From: CAYSIX01 sp964431205
Lineage (GTDB): Bacteria; Planctomycetota; Phycisphaerae; Phycisphaerales; Phycisphaeraceae
Reading direction: 5' to 3'
DNA length: 9,705 nt
Assembly: GCA_964431205.1 (NCBI GenBank)
Contig: CAYSIX010000166.1
Coordinates: forward strand, 1 to 9,705
Numbering within the stretch: the first letter of the stretch is position 1; the number at the start of each line of letters is the position of its first letter. The position numbers and the translations under genes were made by a program. Below the pieces are notes generated by a model that did no database searches, had not been told where the DNA came from, and saw nothing but the letters and a program-made list of their open reading frames with translations. Of the stretch, positions 1 through 6,956 are shown in pieces.

Positions 1-686
1 TGAAGCAGACCGAGGTCAACCCGTGGGAGCTGGTCGCCGAGAAGTACCCGCCCGGCACCGTCATCGAGGGCAAGGTACGGAACCTGGCCAGCTACGGCGC
101 GTTCGTCGAGATCGAGCCGGGGATCGACGGCCTGCTGCACGTCTCCGACCTCTCGTGGACCAAGAAGCTCTCGCACCCCAACGAGATGCTCAAGAAGGGC
201 GACGTGATCAAGTGCGTCGTGCTCGAGGTGGACCAGCACAAGCAGCGCGTCGCCCTGGGCCTCAAGCAGATGCACGAGGACCCGTGGAACGAGGCGATCC
301 CCTCGGCCTATCAGCCGGGCATGATCGTGCACGGCAAGGTCACCAAGATCACCAACTTCNNNNNNNNNNTGTTCGTCGAGCTCGAGGACGATCTGGAGGG
401 CCTGCTGCACATCTCCGAGCTGGCCGACCACAAGGTCGAGAACCCGCAGGAGGTCGTGCAGGTCGGCGACGAGATCGAGGTCAAGATCCTGCGTGTGGAC
501 ACCGACGAGCGGAAGATCGGTCTGTCGCTCAAGCGCGCCCAGTGGACGTCGGACCAGGACGCCGGCGCCGAGCGACGCGATCGCGGTCCGGCCCCCTCCG
601 GCGGCGGGCTGGGCGGGCTCGGCGGCGACGACCACCTCGGCACCGACAAGATCACCTTCGGCCAGGGCGGCGCCAAGCCGAACTGA
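1..686 (+). CDS. rpsA: 30S ribosomal protein S1, C-terminal part (5' end outside window)
   Basis: S1 is the RNA-binding protein of the small ribosomal subunit that helps bring mRNA to the ribosome. The reading frame is already open at base 3 and ends with TGA at 684-686, giving 227 visible residues. They hold the end of one S1 domain (KQTEVNPW) and two complete OB-fold S1 domains at visible residues about 16-89 and 103-178. Each has the family pattern G-x-V-x-x-G-K-V, then F-V-E, G-L-L-H-(V/I)-S-(D/E)-L, and a closing L-(G/S)-L-K. A tail of about 45 residues rich in Gly, Arg and Asp follows. A ten-N run at 360-369 falls in the first strand of the last domain, between TNF and FVELE. The family normally has only two residues there, so the run probably stands for about 4 bases; the frame is kept on both sides. 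A terminator follows directly. Confidence 0.93.
   Translation, partial: KQTEVNPWELVAEKYPPGTVIEGKVRNLASYGAFVEIEPGIDGLLHVSDLSWTKKLSHPNEMLKKGDVIKCVVLEVDQHKQRVALGLKQMHEDPWNEAIPSAYQPGMIVHGKVTKITNFXXXXFVELEDDLEGLLHISELADHKVENPQEVVQVGDEIEVKILRVDTDERKIGLSLKRAQWTSDQDAGAERRDRGPAPSGGGLGGLGGDDHLGTDKITFGQGGAKPN
360..369. other. Assembly gap (10 N) inside rpsA
   Basis: Ten unknown bases lie between codons for TNF and FVELE of the last S1 domain. S1 proteins normally read TNF-G-(V/A)-F-V-E here. That would need four bases (GGN plus the first base of an NTG codon), so the run looks like a fixed-length placeholder. The frame is the same before and after it. Confidence 0.9.
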
Positions 687-759
687 GCCGATGACGAACG
701 CGGCACGCCGCATGACGCCTGAGGGGCGAGGTCGCGCCAAGGCAATTCAGGCTCGAACG

Positions 760-785
760 AAAAGCCCGCCCCGCGCGGGCTTTTT
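760..785. terminator. Bidirectional intrinsic terminator between rpsA and the Uma2 gene
   Basis: Bases 760-769 (AAAAGCCCGC) pair perfectly with 775-784 (GCGGGCTTTT) around a 5-base loop. The GC core is six pairs, flanked by four A-T pairs, and the T run reaches 785. Read from the other strand it also ends in a T run. It lies 74 bases after the rpsA stop and 9 bases beyond the stop of the convergent Uma2 gene, so it can end transcription from both sides. Confidence 0.88.
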
Positions 786-793
786 CATTCACG

Positions 794-1351
794 TCACGCG
801 AACAGCTCATGGACGGGGCAGCAGAAGCCGGGCAGGAGGGCGGGGCTTTGGAGTACGTCGTCGTCCCGCAGGTTCCGTTCGGATGTTTCCGCTGCCATGA
901 TCGTCCCCGAACGCTGCGTTGGCCAGATCACCCAACATTCCCGGGTGCCGTGCTCGATCCAGTAACGGGCCTTGCCGAGCAGGTCACGCTGCGCGTCGTC
1001 GGGCGAGGCGACCTCGACGGCCAGGTCGGGCGGGCCGGGGAAGAAGCCTCGCTCGAGGTTCAACTCACGGTCTCGGCGGACGAATGCGGCGTCGGGCGCC
1101 CGGAGCGGATCGGGGCTACGGCGCAGGATGAAGCCCGTCTCGGCACCGTAGACCACGCCAAGCCCGTGGTCTTCGACGTGGCGAGCCAGTCTCGTCCCCA
1201 CTCGCATCGCGATCCGCCCCCGCCGCGCGCTGGATGACCACAGTACGATAAGGTCTCCTTCGACCAGTTCCCATCGCAGCTCGGACGGCAGACGGCCCTC
1301 GAGCTGGTCGATCGTGAAGCAATAGCACTTGGGCAGAGCGACGGCGGTCAT
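794..1351 (-). CDS. Uma2 family protein (DUF820, PD-(D/E)xK nuclease fold)
   Basis: This 185-residue protein matches the Uma2/DUF820 family, a restriction-endonuclease-like fold common in cyanobacteria and planctomycetes whose cellular role is largely unknown. The family order is visible: WELVEGDL (27-34), a GRIA stretch (45-48), APDAAFV (85-91, Asp87), PPDLAVEVASPDD (107-119, Glu113), then Lys127 in GKARYWIEHG and ECWVIWP (138-144). Asp87, Glu113 and Lys127 are the likely PD-(D/E)xK catalytic set, so the nuclease centre looks intact. The usual MSP motif after the first strand is replaced by LWSSSARR. The ATG at 1351 is supported by GGAG eight bases upstream. It lies 18 bases after the aroC stop on the same strand and ends at the shared terminator, so it is probably cotranscribed with aroC. 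DNA cleavage is inferred from the fold only. Confidence 0.87.
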   Translation of the reverse strand: MTAVALPKCYCFTIDQLEGRLPSELRWELVEGDLIVLWSSSARRGRIAMRVGTRLARHVEDHGLGVVYGAETGFILRRSPDPLRAPDAAFVRRDRELNLERGFFPGPPDLAVEVASPDDAQRDLLGKARYWIEHGTRECWVIWPTQRSGTIMAAETSERNLRDDDVLQSPALLPGFCCPVHELFA

Positions 1352-1369
1352 GAGACGATCTCCGGCTGA

Positions 1370-2608
1370 TTATCGGGGCGCCGCGTGGGACGCCGCCCGC
1401 TCGTCCCGCGTCGGGGCCACCGCGCGCTGGCGCAGCATGTGGTCGGCCAAGACCAGCGCGATCATGGCCTCGCCCATCGGGATGAACCGTGGCAGCAGGC
1501 ACGGGTCGTGTCGGCCCTTCGTGGCGATCGTCGTCGGTTGTCCGTCGCGCGTGACCGTCGGCTGCGGCTGGCTCAGGGAGCTGGTCGGCTTGATCGCGCA
1601 GCGAAGGACGATCGGCATGCCCGAGCTGATGCCCCCGAGCATCCCGCCGTGGCGGTTCGTGCGCGTGACGATGGCCGGTCCGTCGCTCGGTGGGGACGCG
1701 ATGCCCGCGTCCGAGCCGCCGGTTTCTTCCGCGCGCGCGTCGTCTTCCCCCTCGGCCTGCTCGACGGCGCGGAGCGAGCGCTGCGGTCCCTCGTCACCGA
1801 CGATGAACGCGTCGTTGTTCTGCGTCCCGCGCAGCGTCGCGCAGCCGAATCCGATACCGTACTCCACCCCCAGAACCGCCGGCAGGCTGAACATCGCCTT
1901 GCCCAGGTCCGCCTTGAGCTTGTCAAACACCGGCTCGCCCCAGCCGGCGGGGACGTTCGTCGCCACCAGCTCCGCGACGCCGCCGATCGAGTCCTGCTCC
2001 TTGCGCATTCGCTCGATCAGCTCGATCATGCGGTTCGCCGCCGCCGCGTCCGGGCAGCGAACGATGTTGGCCTCGACCTGGTCGAGCGTCACCGACGCGG
2101 GGTCCGGGACGCTCGCGACGACGTCGCCGATCTGCCGGACGTACCCGACCACGTCGATCCCGTGGGCCTGTCGCAGCAGCTTCTTGGCGATGGCGCCCGC
2201 GGCGACGCGGACGGTCGTCTCCCTCGCCGAGCTGCGCCCCCCGCCACGGTAATCGCGAAACCCGTACTTGGCGTCGAAGGTGTAGTCGGCGTGACCCGGG
2301 CGGTACTTGTCCTTGATGTCGGTGTAGTCGCGGGAGCGCTGGTCGCGGTTGCGGATGAGGATGGCGATCGACGTGCCGGTGGTGCGGCCCTCGAAGACGC
2401 CCGAGAGGATCTCGGGGACGTCCGCCTCCTTGCGCTGGGTCGTCACGCGGGACTGGCCCGGCCGGCGGCGGTCTAGGTCGGGCTGCAGGTCGGCCTCGGA
2501 CAGCTCCAGACCCGGCGGCACGCCGTCGACGATCACGACATAGCCCGGACCGTGGCTCTCGCCCGCGGTGGTGATCCGAAACATGTGGCCGAACGTGTTG
2601 CCGGGCAT
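1370..2608 (-). CDS. aroC: Chorismate synthase
   Basis: The enzyme makes chorismate from 5-enolpyruvylshikimate-3-phosphate, the last shikimate-pathway step before the aromatic amino acids and folate. It needs reduced FMN. All three family signatures are present: GESHGPGYVVIVDGVPPG from residue 16, YRGGGRSSARET at 120-131, and GRHDPC at 365-370 leading into a conserved EAM-ALVLADH helix. The start MPGNTFGHMFR matches the usual N-terminus, which fixes ATG 2608. At 412 residues it is longer than the usual 350-390. The excess is an acidic, Ser/Gly/Pro-rich insertion at about residues 271-312, between the conserved NNDAF and TRTNRHGG stretches, plus a short C-terminal tail. No Shine-Dalgarno sequence precedes the ATG, but a TACAAT box lies six bases upstream. 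The Uma2 gene follows after 18 bases. Confidence 0.97.
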   Translation of the reverse strand: MPGNTFGHMFRITTAGESHGPGYVVIVDGVPPGLELSEADLQPDLDRRRPGQSRVTTQRKEADVPEILSGVFEGRTTGTSIAILIRNRDQRSRDYTDIKDKYRPGHADYTFDAKYGFRDYRGGGRSSARETTVRVAAGAIAKKLLRQAHGIDVVGYVRQIGDVVASVPDPASVTLDQVEANIVRCPDAAAANRMIELIERMRKEQDSIGGVAELVATNVPAGWGEPVFDKLKADLGKAMFSLPAVLGVEYGIGFGCATLRGTQNNDAFIVGDEGPQRSLRAVEQAEGEDDARAEETGGSDAGIASPPSDGPAIVTRTNRHGGMLGGISSGMPIVLRCAIKPTSSLSQPQPTVTRDGQPTTIATKGRHDPCLLPRFIPMGEAMIALVLADHMLRQRAVAPTRDERAASHAAPR

Positions 2609-2614
2609 GTGGCC

Positions 2615-2620
2615 ATTGTA
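2615..2620 (-). promoter_or_regulatory. Candidate -10 box for a leaderless aroC transcript
   Basis: On the - strand this reads TACAAT, five of six matches to TATAAT. Exactly six bases separate it from the aroC ATG, so the expected transcription start falls on the A of the ATG. No good -35 hexamer is visible and no ribosome binding site lies between. The 96-base gap after the S41 protease gene leaves room for a separate promoter. Confidence 0.4.
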
Positions 2621-2704
2621 GAGACGCGGACGACGTTCGGGCCACGCCGGCGTCGAGAGCAGGGGGTCGCGCCGCGTTGGGCGCCTCGGACGTCGACGGG
2701 CGCG

Positions 2705-4915
2705 TCACGGCCGCTGGGCGGTCGACTTCGGGTCGGCCAGGGCCACGGCGATGTCCTTGGCCACCAGCCGCGTCTGCAGCACGAGCAGGGCGGCCTCGAG
2801 CTGCGGGTCCAGCCCCGTGTCCAGGATGTCCTGCGCCCGCTTGGCCGGCTCGCCGTTGCCCTTGTCCTCGGCGTCACGCAGCACGTCCACCTCCTGGCGG
2901 AACTCGATCGCGTCCCGCACCACGTCGTCGGTCACCTTGACCTCCAGGTCCGGGTCGATCCCCCACGTCTTGGCTCCGGGCTTGCGGTGGATGATCCGAC
3001 CCAGCGGCAGCATGTAGTACTGCGTGGTCAGCTTCAGGTACGCCCGCCCGCGATCCAGCGGGAACAGATCCTGCACCGACCCCTTGCCGAACGTCCGCGT
3101 CCCGATCACCAGCGCCCGGCTGTAGTCCTGCAGCGCCCCCGAGACGATCTCGGACGCGCTGGCCGAGCCCTGGTTGATCAGCACGACCACGGGGAAGTCA
3201 CGGTAGGTCACCCGCCGGTGGGCGCGGGTCTCGTTCGTGTGGGCGCCCTGATCGTTGACCGTGAAGACGATCGGGCCTTGCTCGACGAATCGGTCGGCGA
3301 TGTCCACGGCGGAGCTCAGCAGCCCGCCGGGGTTGAAACGCAGGTCGAGGATCAGGCCGTTGATCGGCCCGTCCGCCTGCATCTGCGCGATCGCGCGGTC
3401 CAGGTCCTCGGCGGTCTGGGGAATGAACTGCGACAGGCGGACGTACCCGATGCGGTGCTCGGGGTCGATCCAGTAGCTCCACTCGCCGTCGCCGGCCTGC
3501 TCCCAGCCTCGGATCGACTCGATCACGATCTCCGCGCGACGGATGTCGAAGTGCAGCATCTCGGGCTCGCCGACACGCTCGATGCCCAGGCGGACGAGCG
3601 TCCCCTCGGGCCCGGTGATCTCCCGCACCGCGCGGTCGAGCGTCCAGTTGGACGTGTCGCGGCCGTCGACGGTGGCGATGATGTCCTCGGCCTTGATCCC
3701 GGCCTCCTGCGCGGGGGTGTTGGCCAGCGGGCTGACCACGATCAGCCGCCCGTCCCGTCGGGAGATCTGGACCCCCACGCCGTAGAACTTGCCCTGCGTG
3801 CTGCGGTTGAACTGATCGACCTCTTCCGGCCAGATCACCGCCGAGAAGTCGTCGAGCGTGTCCGTCGCCCCCTCGGTCATCTCGAAGACGATCACCTCCT
3901 CGGGAAGCCGGACGGTGTCGGCGTTCTTGGCCATGATCCGATCGATGATCATCCCGGTCTCGACGAAGTTGAGCCGCTTGCCCGGCGCCTTGAGCATCGC
4001 GCTGATCCGCGAGACGTAGTCGCGGAACTCCTCGAGCGCCTCGGCGTCACGGAAACCGTCGAACGTCTGCGCCAGCCCCTCGCTCTGCAGCAGCACGAGC
4101 AGGGCGTCGACCGCGCCGCGCATCAGGGGCGTGTAGCCGTCGGCGCTGACGTGGTCGCGCTGCGCCTGGTGCAACGTCTGGCGGAGCATCGACAGCTCGA
4201 TGTCGTGCAGCCGGTTCTGCCACGGCTCGCGCTCGACGACGACGGGGTTTTCGTCTTCATCCTCGTCGCCCCGCTCGGCGCGGCGGGCGGCACGGGCGTC
4301 GTACAACTGCTGAAGCTGGTCCGGCGCGTAGAGCTGGAGCACGTGCAGGTGACGCGCCGCACGACGGACGTCGTTGCGGAAGGCCTCGCGGTTCTCGTAC
4401 AGCAGCTCGAGCGCGCGGTAGAGGCTCAGCGCCTCGACCCAGTCGTGACGGGCCTCGGCTTCCTTGGCGCGGCTGGTCGCGGTCTGCACGACCTTGCGTA
4501 TCGTGGCGTGCTGAAGCAGGGCGTCCGGGTCGCTGGCGAGGCTGTGCGCGTCGATCGAGGCCACCAGCGCGTCCTCGATGTCGCCGGTGTCCAGCTCCAC
4601 CTTCGCCTTGTCCAGCGCCTCGCGGTACGCCTTCTCGCGCTGGCGGGCGTGCTCTTCCTGGTGGCGGCGGTATCGCTCCAGCGCCGCGGTCAGCGACGTG
4701 ACGCGCTCGCTGCCCAGCGACGCGAAGTCGGTCCGCAATCGGTGCAGGACCTCGTCGAACCGGCCGGCCTCGGCCAGGTGCGCCAGCCGCGTCGCCGCGA
4801 ATTCCGGGTCCGCCACGACCGCGTCCCGCGCCATCGCCGGCATCGCGCCCAGCCACAGCACCAGCGTCCAAACCAGCATCCGCCAGAACCGGACCGTCAA
4901 GCGTGATCGGGTCAT
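2705..4915 (-). CDS. Secreted S41 family C-terminal processing protease with PDZ domain
   Basis: This is a CtpA/Prc-type serine protease of 736 residues, expected to act outside the cytoplasmic membrane. Residues 1-29 form a signal peptide: basic MTRSRLTVRFWR, a hydrophobic core, then cleavage after AMA. Residues about 35-220 are helical and charged, with TPR-like character and a Glu/Arg/Lys-rich stretch around 75-110 that could be a coiled coil. A PDZ domain starts near 377 (YGVGVQISRRDG) and runs to about 465. The S41 core covers about 490-680. In NQGSASASEIV, Ser586 is the expected nucleophile. Lys611 (TFGKGSVQD) lies 25 residues later and Gln615 four further on, the spacing known for CtpB and D1 protease, so it looks active. 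The ATG at 4915 has GGAAGG six bases upstream. Ordinary CtpA enzymes are about 400-480 residues; the N-terminal helical region accounts for the extra length. clpX lies 201 bases upstream on the same strand. Confidence 0.95.
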   Translation of the reverse strand: MTRSRLTVRFWRMLVWTLVLWLGAMPAMARDAVVADPEFAATRLAHLAEAGRFDEVLHRLRTDFASLGSERVTSLTAALERYRRHQEEHARQREKAYREALDKAKVELDTGDIEDALVASIDAHSLASDPDALLQHATIRKVVQTATSRAKEAEARHDWVEALSLYRALELLYENREAFRNDVRRAARHLHVLQLYAPDQLQQLYDARAARRAERGDEDEDENPVVVEREPWQNRLHDIELSMLRQTLHQAQRDHVSADGYTPLMRGAVDALLVLLQSEGLAQTFDGFRDAEALEEFRDYVSRISAMLKAPGKRLNFVETGMIIDRIMAKNADTVRLPEEVIVFEMTEGATDTLDDFSAVIWPEEVDQFNRSTQGKFYGVGVQISRRDGRLIVVSPLANTPAQEAGIKAEDIIATVDGRDTSNWTLDRAVREITGPEGTLVRLGIERVGEPEMLHFDIRRAEIVIESIRGWEQAGDGEWSYWIDPEHRIGYVRLSQFIPQTAEDLDRAIAQMQADGPINGLILDLRFNPGGLLSSAVDIADRFVEQGPIVFTVNDQGAHTNETRAHRRVTYRDFPVVVLINQGSASASEIVSGALQDYSRALVIGTRTFGKGSVQDLFPLDRGRAYLKLTTQYYMLPLGRIIHRKPGAKTWGIDPDLEVKVTDDVVRDAIEFRQEVDVLRDAEDKGNGEPAKRAQDILDTGLDPQLEAALLVLQTRLVAKDIAVALADPKSTAQRP

Positions 4916-5116
4916 CCGGGCCCTTCCGTCACGGATCTTTTGAAAGGTGGGCGGGGTCGGCTCGCGCCGATCCTCGACGCGCCTCGGAGCAGTCCCGCCC
5001 GTCCAATGTCAACCCCTCATCTTAGGCTCGATCCTTCTCGACGACCGCCCGGCCGTCCAACATTCTCCACCGCCCGGGCGCTCTTGAGTCTTCGCGACCC
5101 CCGCCGGTCGCCGACG

Positions 5117-6335
5117 CTACGCCGACTCCTTCTTCGCCAGTCGCAAGTCCGACAGCCGGATCTTGCCGCTCAACGCGGGGGTGTCGATCACGTACTTCGA
5201 CCCGTCGTTGGCCAGGTCCGGCAGCTCGTACATCAGGTCGAGCATCAGCTCTTCCATCACGCTCCGCAGCGCCCGCGCGCCGGTGTTCCGGGCGATCGCG
5301 CGCTCGGCCAGCTTCCGCAACGCCCCGTGCGTGAACTCCAGCTCCGCGCCCTCCATCGCGAAGAACGCCTGATACTGACGCACCAGCGCGTTCTTCGGCT
5401 CCAGCAGGATCTGCACCATCGCGTCCACGCTCAGCGGCATCAGCGGCGTGATGATCGGCAGCCGGCCGATCAGCTCCGGGATCATTCCGTACTCGAGGAT
5501 GTCCTCCGGCGTCACCTGCTCCAGCAGGTACGAGGTGTCCATCTGCCACTCGTCGTCCGTCTGTTCGGAGGCGAAACCGATGGACTTGCGGCCCAGCCGC
5601 TTGCGGATGATGTCCTCCAGGCCCACGAACGTGCCGGCGCAGACGAACAGGATGTTGCTCGTGTCCATCTGGATGNNNNNNNNNNTTCTGCGAGGTCTTG
5701 CCGATCTTGTCGATCTCATCGATGTAGATGATCCCGCGCTGGGCGGCTTCGAGGTCGTAGTCGGCGGCCTGGAGCAGCTTCAGCAGCAGGTTCTCCACGT
5801 CCTCACCGACGTAGCCGGCCTCGGTCAGCGTGGTCGCGTCGCCGATCGCGAACGGCACGTTCAGAATCCGCGCCAGCGTCCGGGCCAGCAGCGTCTTGCC
5901 CACGCCGGTCGGCCCGATCATCATCACGTTCGACTTCTCCAGCTCGACCGCGTCCTCCTTGTCCGCGTTCTTCTCCTTCGCCGTCAGCCGCTTGTAGTGG
6001 TTGTGCACTGCCACCGACAGGCTCTTCTTCGCCTGCTCCTGACCGATGACGTAGTCGTCCATGAACTCCTTGATCTGGCGCGGCGTGGGGATCGCGCTGA
6101 ACAGCGGCCGCGACGTGTGCACCCGCCGCTTCTCCTGCTTGAAAATGTTCTGGCACAGGTCGGTGCAGTTGGCGCAGATGTAGACATCGTTCGGGCCTTC
6201 GACCATCGGGCCGACTTCCCGCGAGTTCTTCCCGCAGAAGGAGCAGGTGGTGACCTTGCGGCCCTTGAAACCGCCGCCGTCACCGCCGCCGCCGCTGCCG
6301 CCTTTGCCTCCGCTGCCGCCGTTCGAATCTGCCAT
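5117..6335 (-). CDS. clpX: ATP-dependent Clp protease ATP-binding subunit ClpX (interrupted by assembly gap)
   Basis: ClpX is the hexameric AAA+ unfoldase that feeds tagged proteins to ClpP. The start MADSNGG (ATG 6335) is followed by a glycine-rich leader of about 24 residues and the zinc-binding domain with Cys31, Cys34, Cys54 and Cys57. Then come Walker A GPTGVGKT (141-148), the GYVGED pore loop (174-179) and Walker B IIYIDE (202-207). The frame breaks off after IDKIGKTSQ at the N run 5676-5685. It resumes in another frame at IQMDTSNILFVCAGTF (sensor 1), followed by the ClpP-docking IGF motif (RKSIGFAS), the arginine finger PELIGRLP and sensor 2 GARALRS, ending with TAG. By comparison with the family about 40 codons are missing, including the second pore loop and the RKH motif. 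This is an assembly defect, not a natural pseudogene. No clpP is adjacent. A weak promoter is possible at 6461-6489 (GTGACT, 17 bases, TAGATT). Confidence 0.95.
5676..5685. other. Assembly gap (10 N) inside clpX, hiding about 120 bases
   Basis: The protein jumps from IDKIGKTSQ to IQMDTSNILF. ClpX proteins normally carry about 40 residues between these points. The two flanks are in phase only if the true missing length is a multiple of three; ten is not, so the run is a placeholder that breaks the frame artificially. Confidence 0.9.
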
Positions 6336-6485
6336 AGCCGTCCCTATTCTTCTCCACCCCTCAGCGCGGGGTCCGGGCACTTCACTGGGTTTGACGCGGC
6401 CGCCGGCCGGCACCGCTCATCTATCCGAGCATCGGCGCAACGCGGGGGGCCGCTTGACGTAATCTATCGAATGCCCCGGGCGAAG

Positions 6486-6944
6486 TCACGGGCCGGGCGA
6501 AGGCCCCCGGTCGGCGTTCGCCGATCCGTCGTCGTCCCGCGGTCCGCCCGGTTCACGATCCTGTTCCTGTTTGTCCGCCGCCGGGCCGCTGCCGGTCCGC
6601 TCCGGCGCGTCGGCGTCCGCCTCCGGGGCCGACCGGGCCGTCGCCTCGCCCGCGCCCTGCCCTTCGGCCATGATAGACCGGCTCACGCCGATTATCCGCG
6701 CCTTCGCCCGCGCGAATTCATCGTCGCTGAGCTGCCCCGACGCGTGCATCCGACGCAGCGCGTCGAGCGTGAACGCCGGACCGCCGGACGGCTCCTCCCC
6801 CCACGCGTCCACCTTCCGCTTGATCAGCAGCGCCGCCCCCACCCCCATCAGCAGCAGCAGAATCAGCACCGCCGCCCACAGCAGGATCTCCCCCGTCCGC
6901 TCCGAATAACCGGTCTGGGCCAGCCACGCCGTAAACCACATCAC
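6486..6944 (-). CDS. Small single-pass membrane protein with SHOCT-like motif
   Basis: The protein has 152 residues and unknown function. One strong membrane segment lies at about residues 19-41 (ILLWAAVLILLLLMGVGAALL), followed by a basic KRK that suggests a cytoplasmic C-terminal side. Residues about 58-85 (FTLDALRRMHASGQLSDDEF and on to AKARII) fit the SHOCT short C-terminal domain: a Leu-rich helix, a G-x-L-(S/T) turn and a D/E-E-F helix. The last 60 residues are low complexity, rich in Ala, Gly, Asp, Glu and Pro, and probably disordered. The first two codons are GTG ATG, so the start is 6944 or 6941. A TAGACT box six bases before the GTG suggests a leaderless GTG start, while GGGG four bases before the ATG is a weak alternative. 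clpX follows after 150 bases on the same strand. SHOCT is usually an oligomerisation or membrane-linked helper domain, so no enzyme role is proposed. Confidence 0.75.
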   Translation of the reverse strand: MMWFTAWLAQTGYSERTGEILLWAAVLILLLLMGVGAALLIKRKVDAWGEEPSGGPAFTLDALRRMHASGQLSDDEFARAKARIIGVSRSIMAEGQGAGEATARSAPEADADAPERTGSGPAADKQEQDREPGGPRDDDGSANADRGPSPGP

Positions 6945-6950
6945 GCCCCA

Positions 6951-6956
6951 AGTCTA
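6951..6956 (-). promoter_or_regulatory. Candidate -10 box for the SHOCT-like membrane protein gene
   Basis: On the - strand this reads TAGACT, four of six matches to TATAAT. Six bases separate it from the GTG at 6944, so transcription would begin at or next to the start codon. No clear -35 hexamer was found at 16-18 bases. Confidence 0.28.

Noticed and set aside
23..694. A second + strand frame over rpsA
   Set aside because: The product is mostly Arg, Gly, Ala and Pro with no motif, while the other + frame encodes two clear S1 domains.
2552..4906. A 784-codon open frame on the + strand
   Set aside because: It lies opposite the S41 protease, whose signal peptide, PDZ and catalytic motifs are clear. 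The + strand product is Arg/His/Val-rich without any motif, as expected for the complement of a GC-rich gene.
5008..5013. TTGACA on the - strand upstream of the S41 gene, a perfect -35 hexamer
   Set aside because: No -10-like hexamer lies 16-18 bases downstream; the sequence there is GC-rich. It may be chance, so I do not list a promoter.
5071..5080. CGCCCGGGCG palindrome just after the clpX stop as a terminator
   Set aside because: It has no loop and no following T run; such GC palindromes are common in DNA of this composition.
5117..6335. Reading the broken clpX frame as a natural pseudogene or frameshift
   Set aside because: The break coincides exactly with an N run, and both flanks are well conserved with all motifs intact, so missing assembly sequence explains it.
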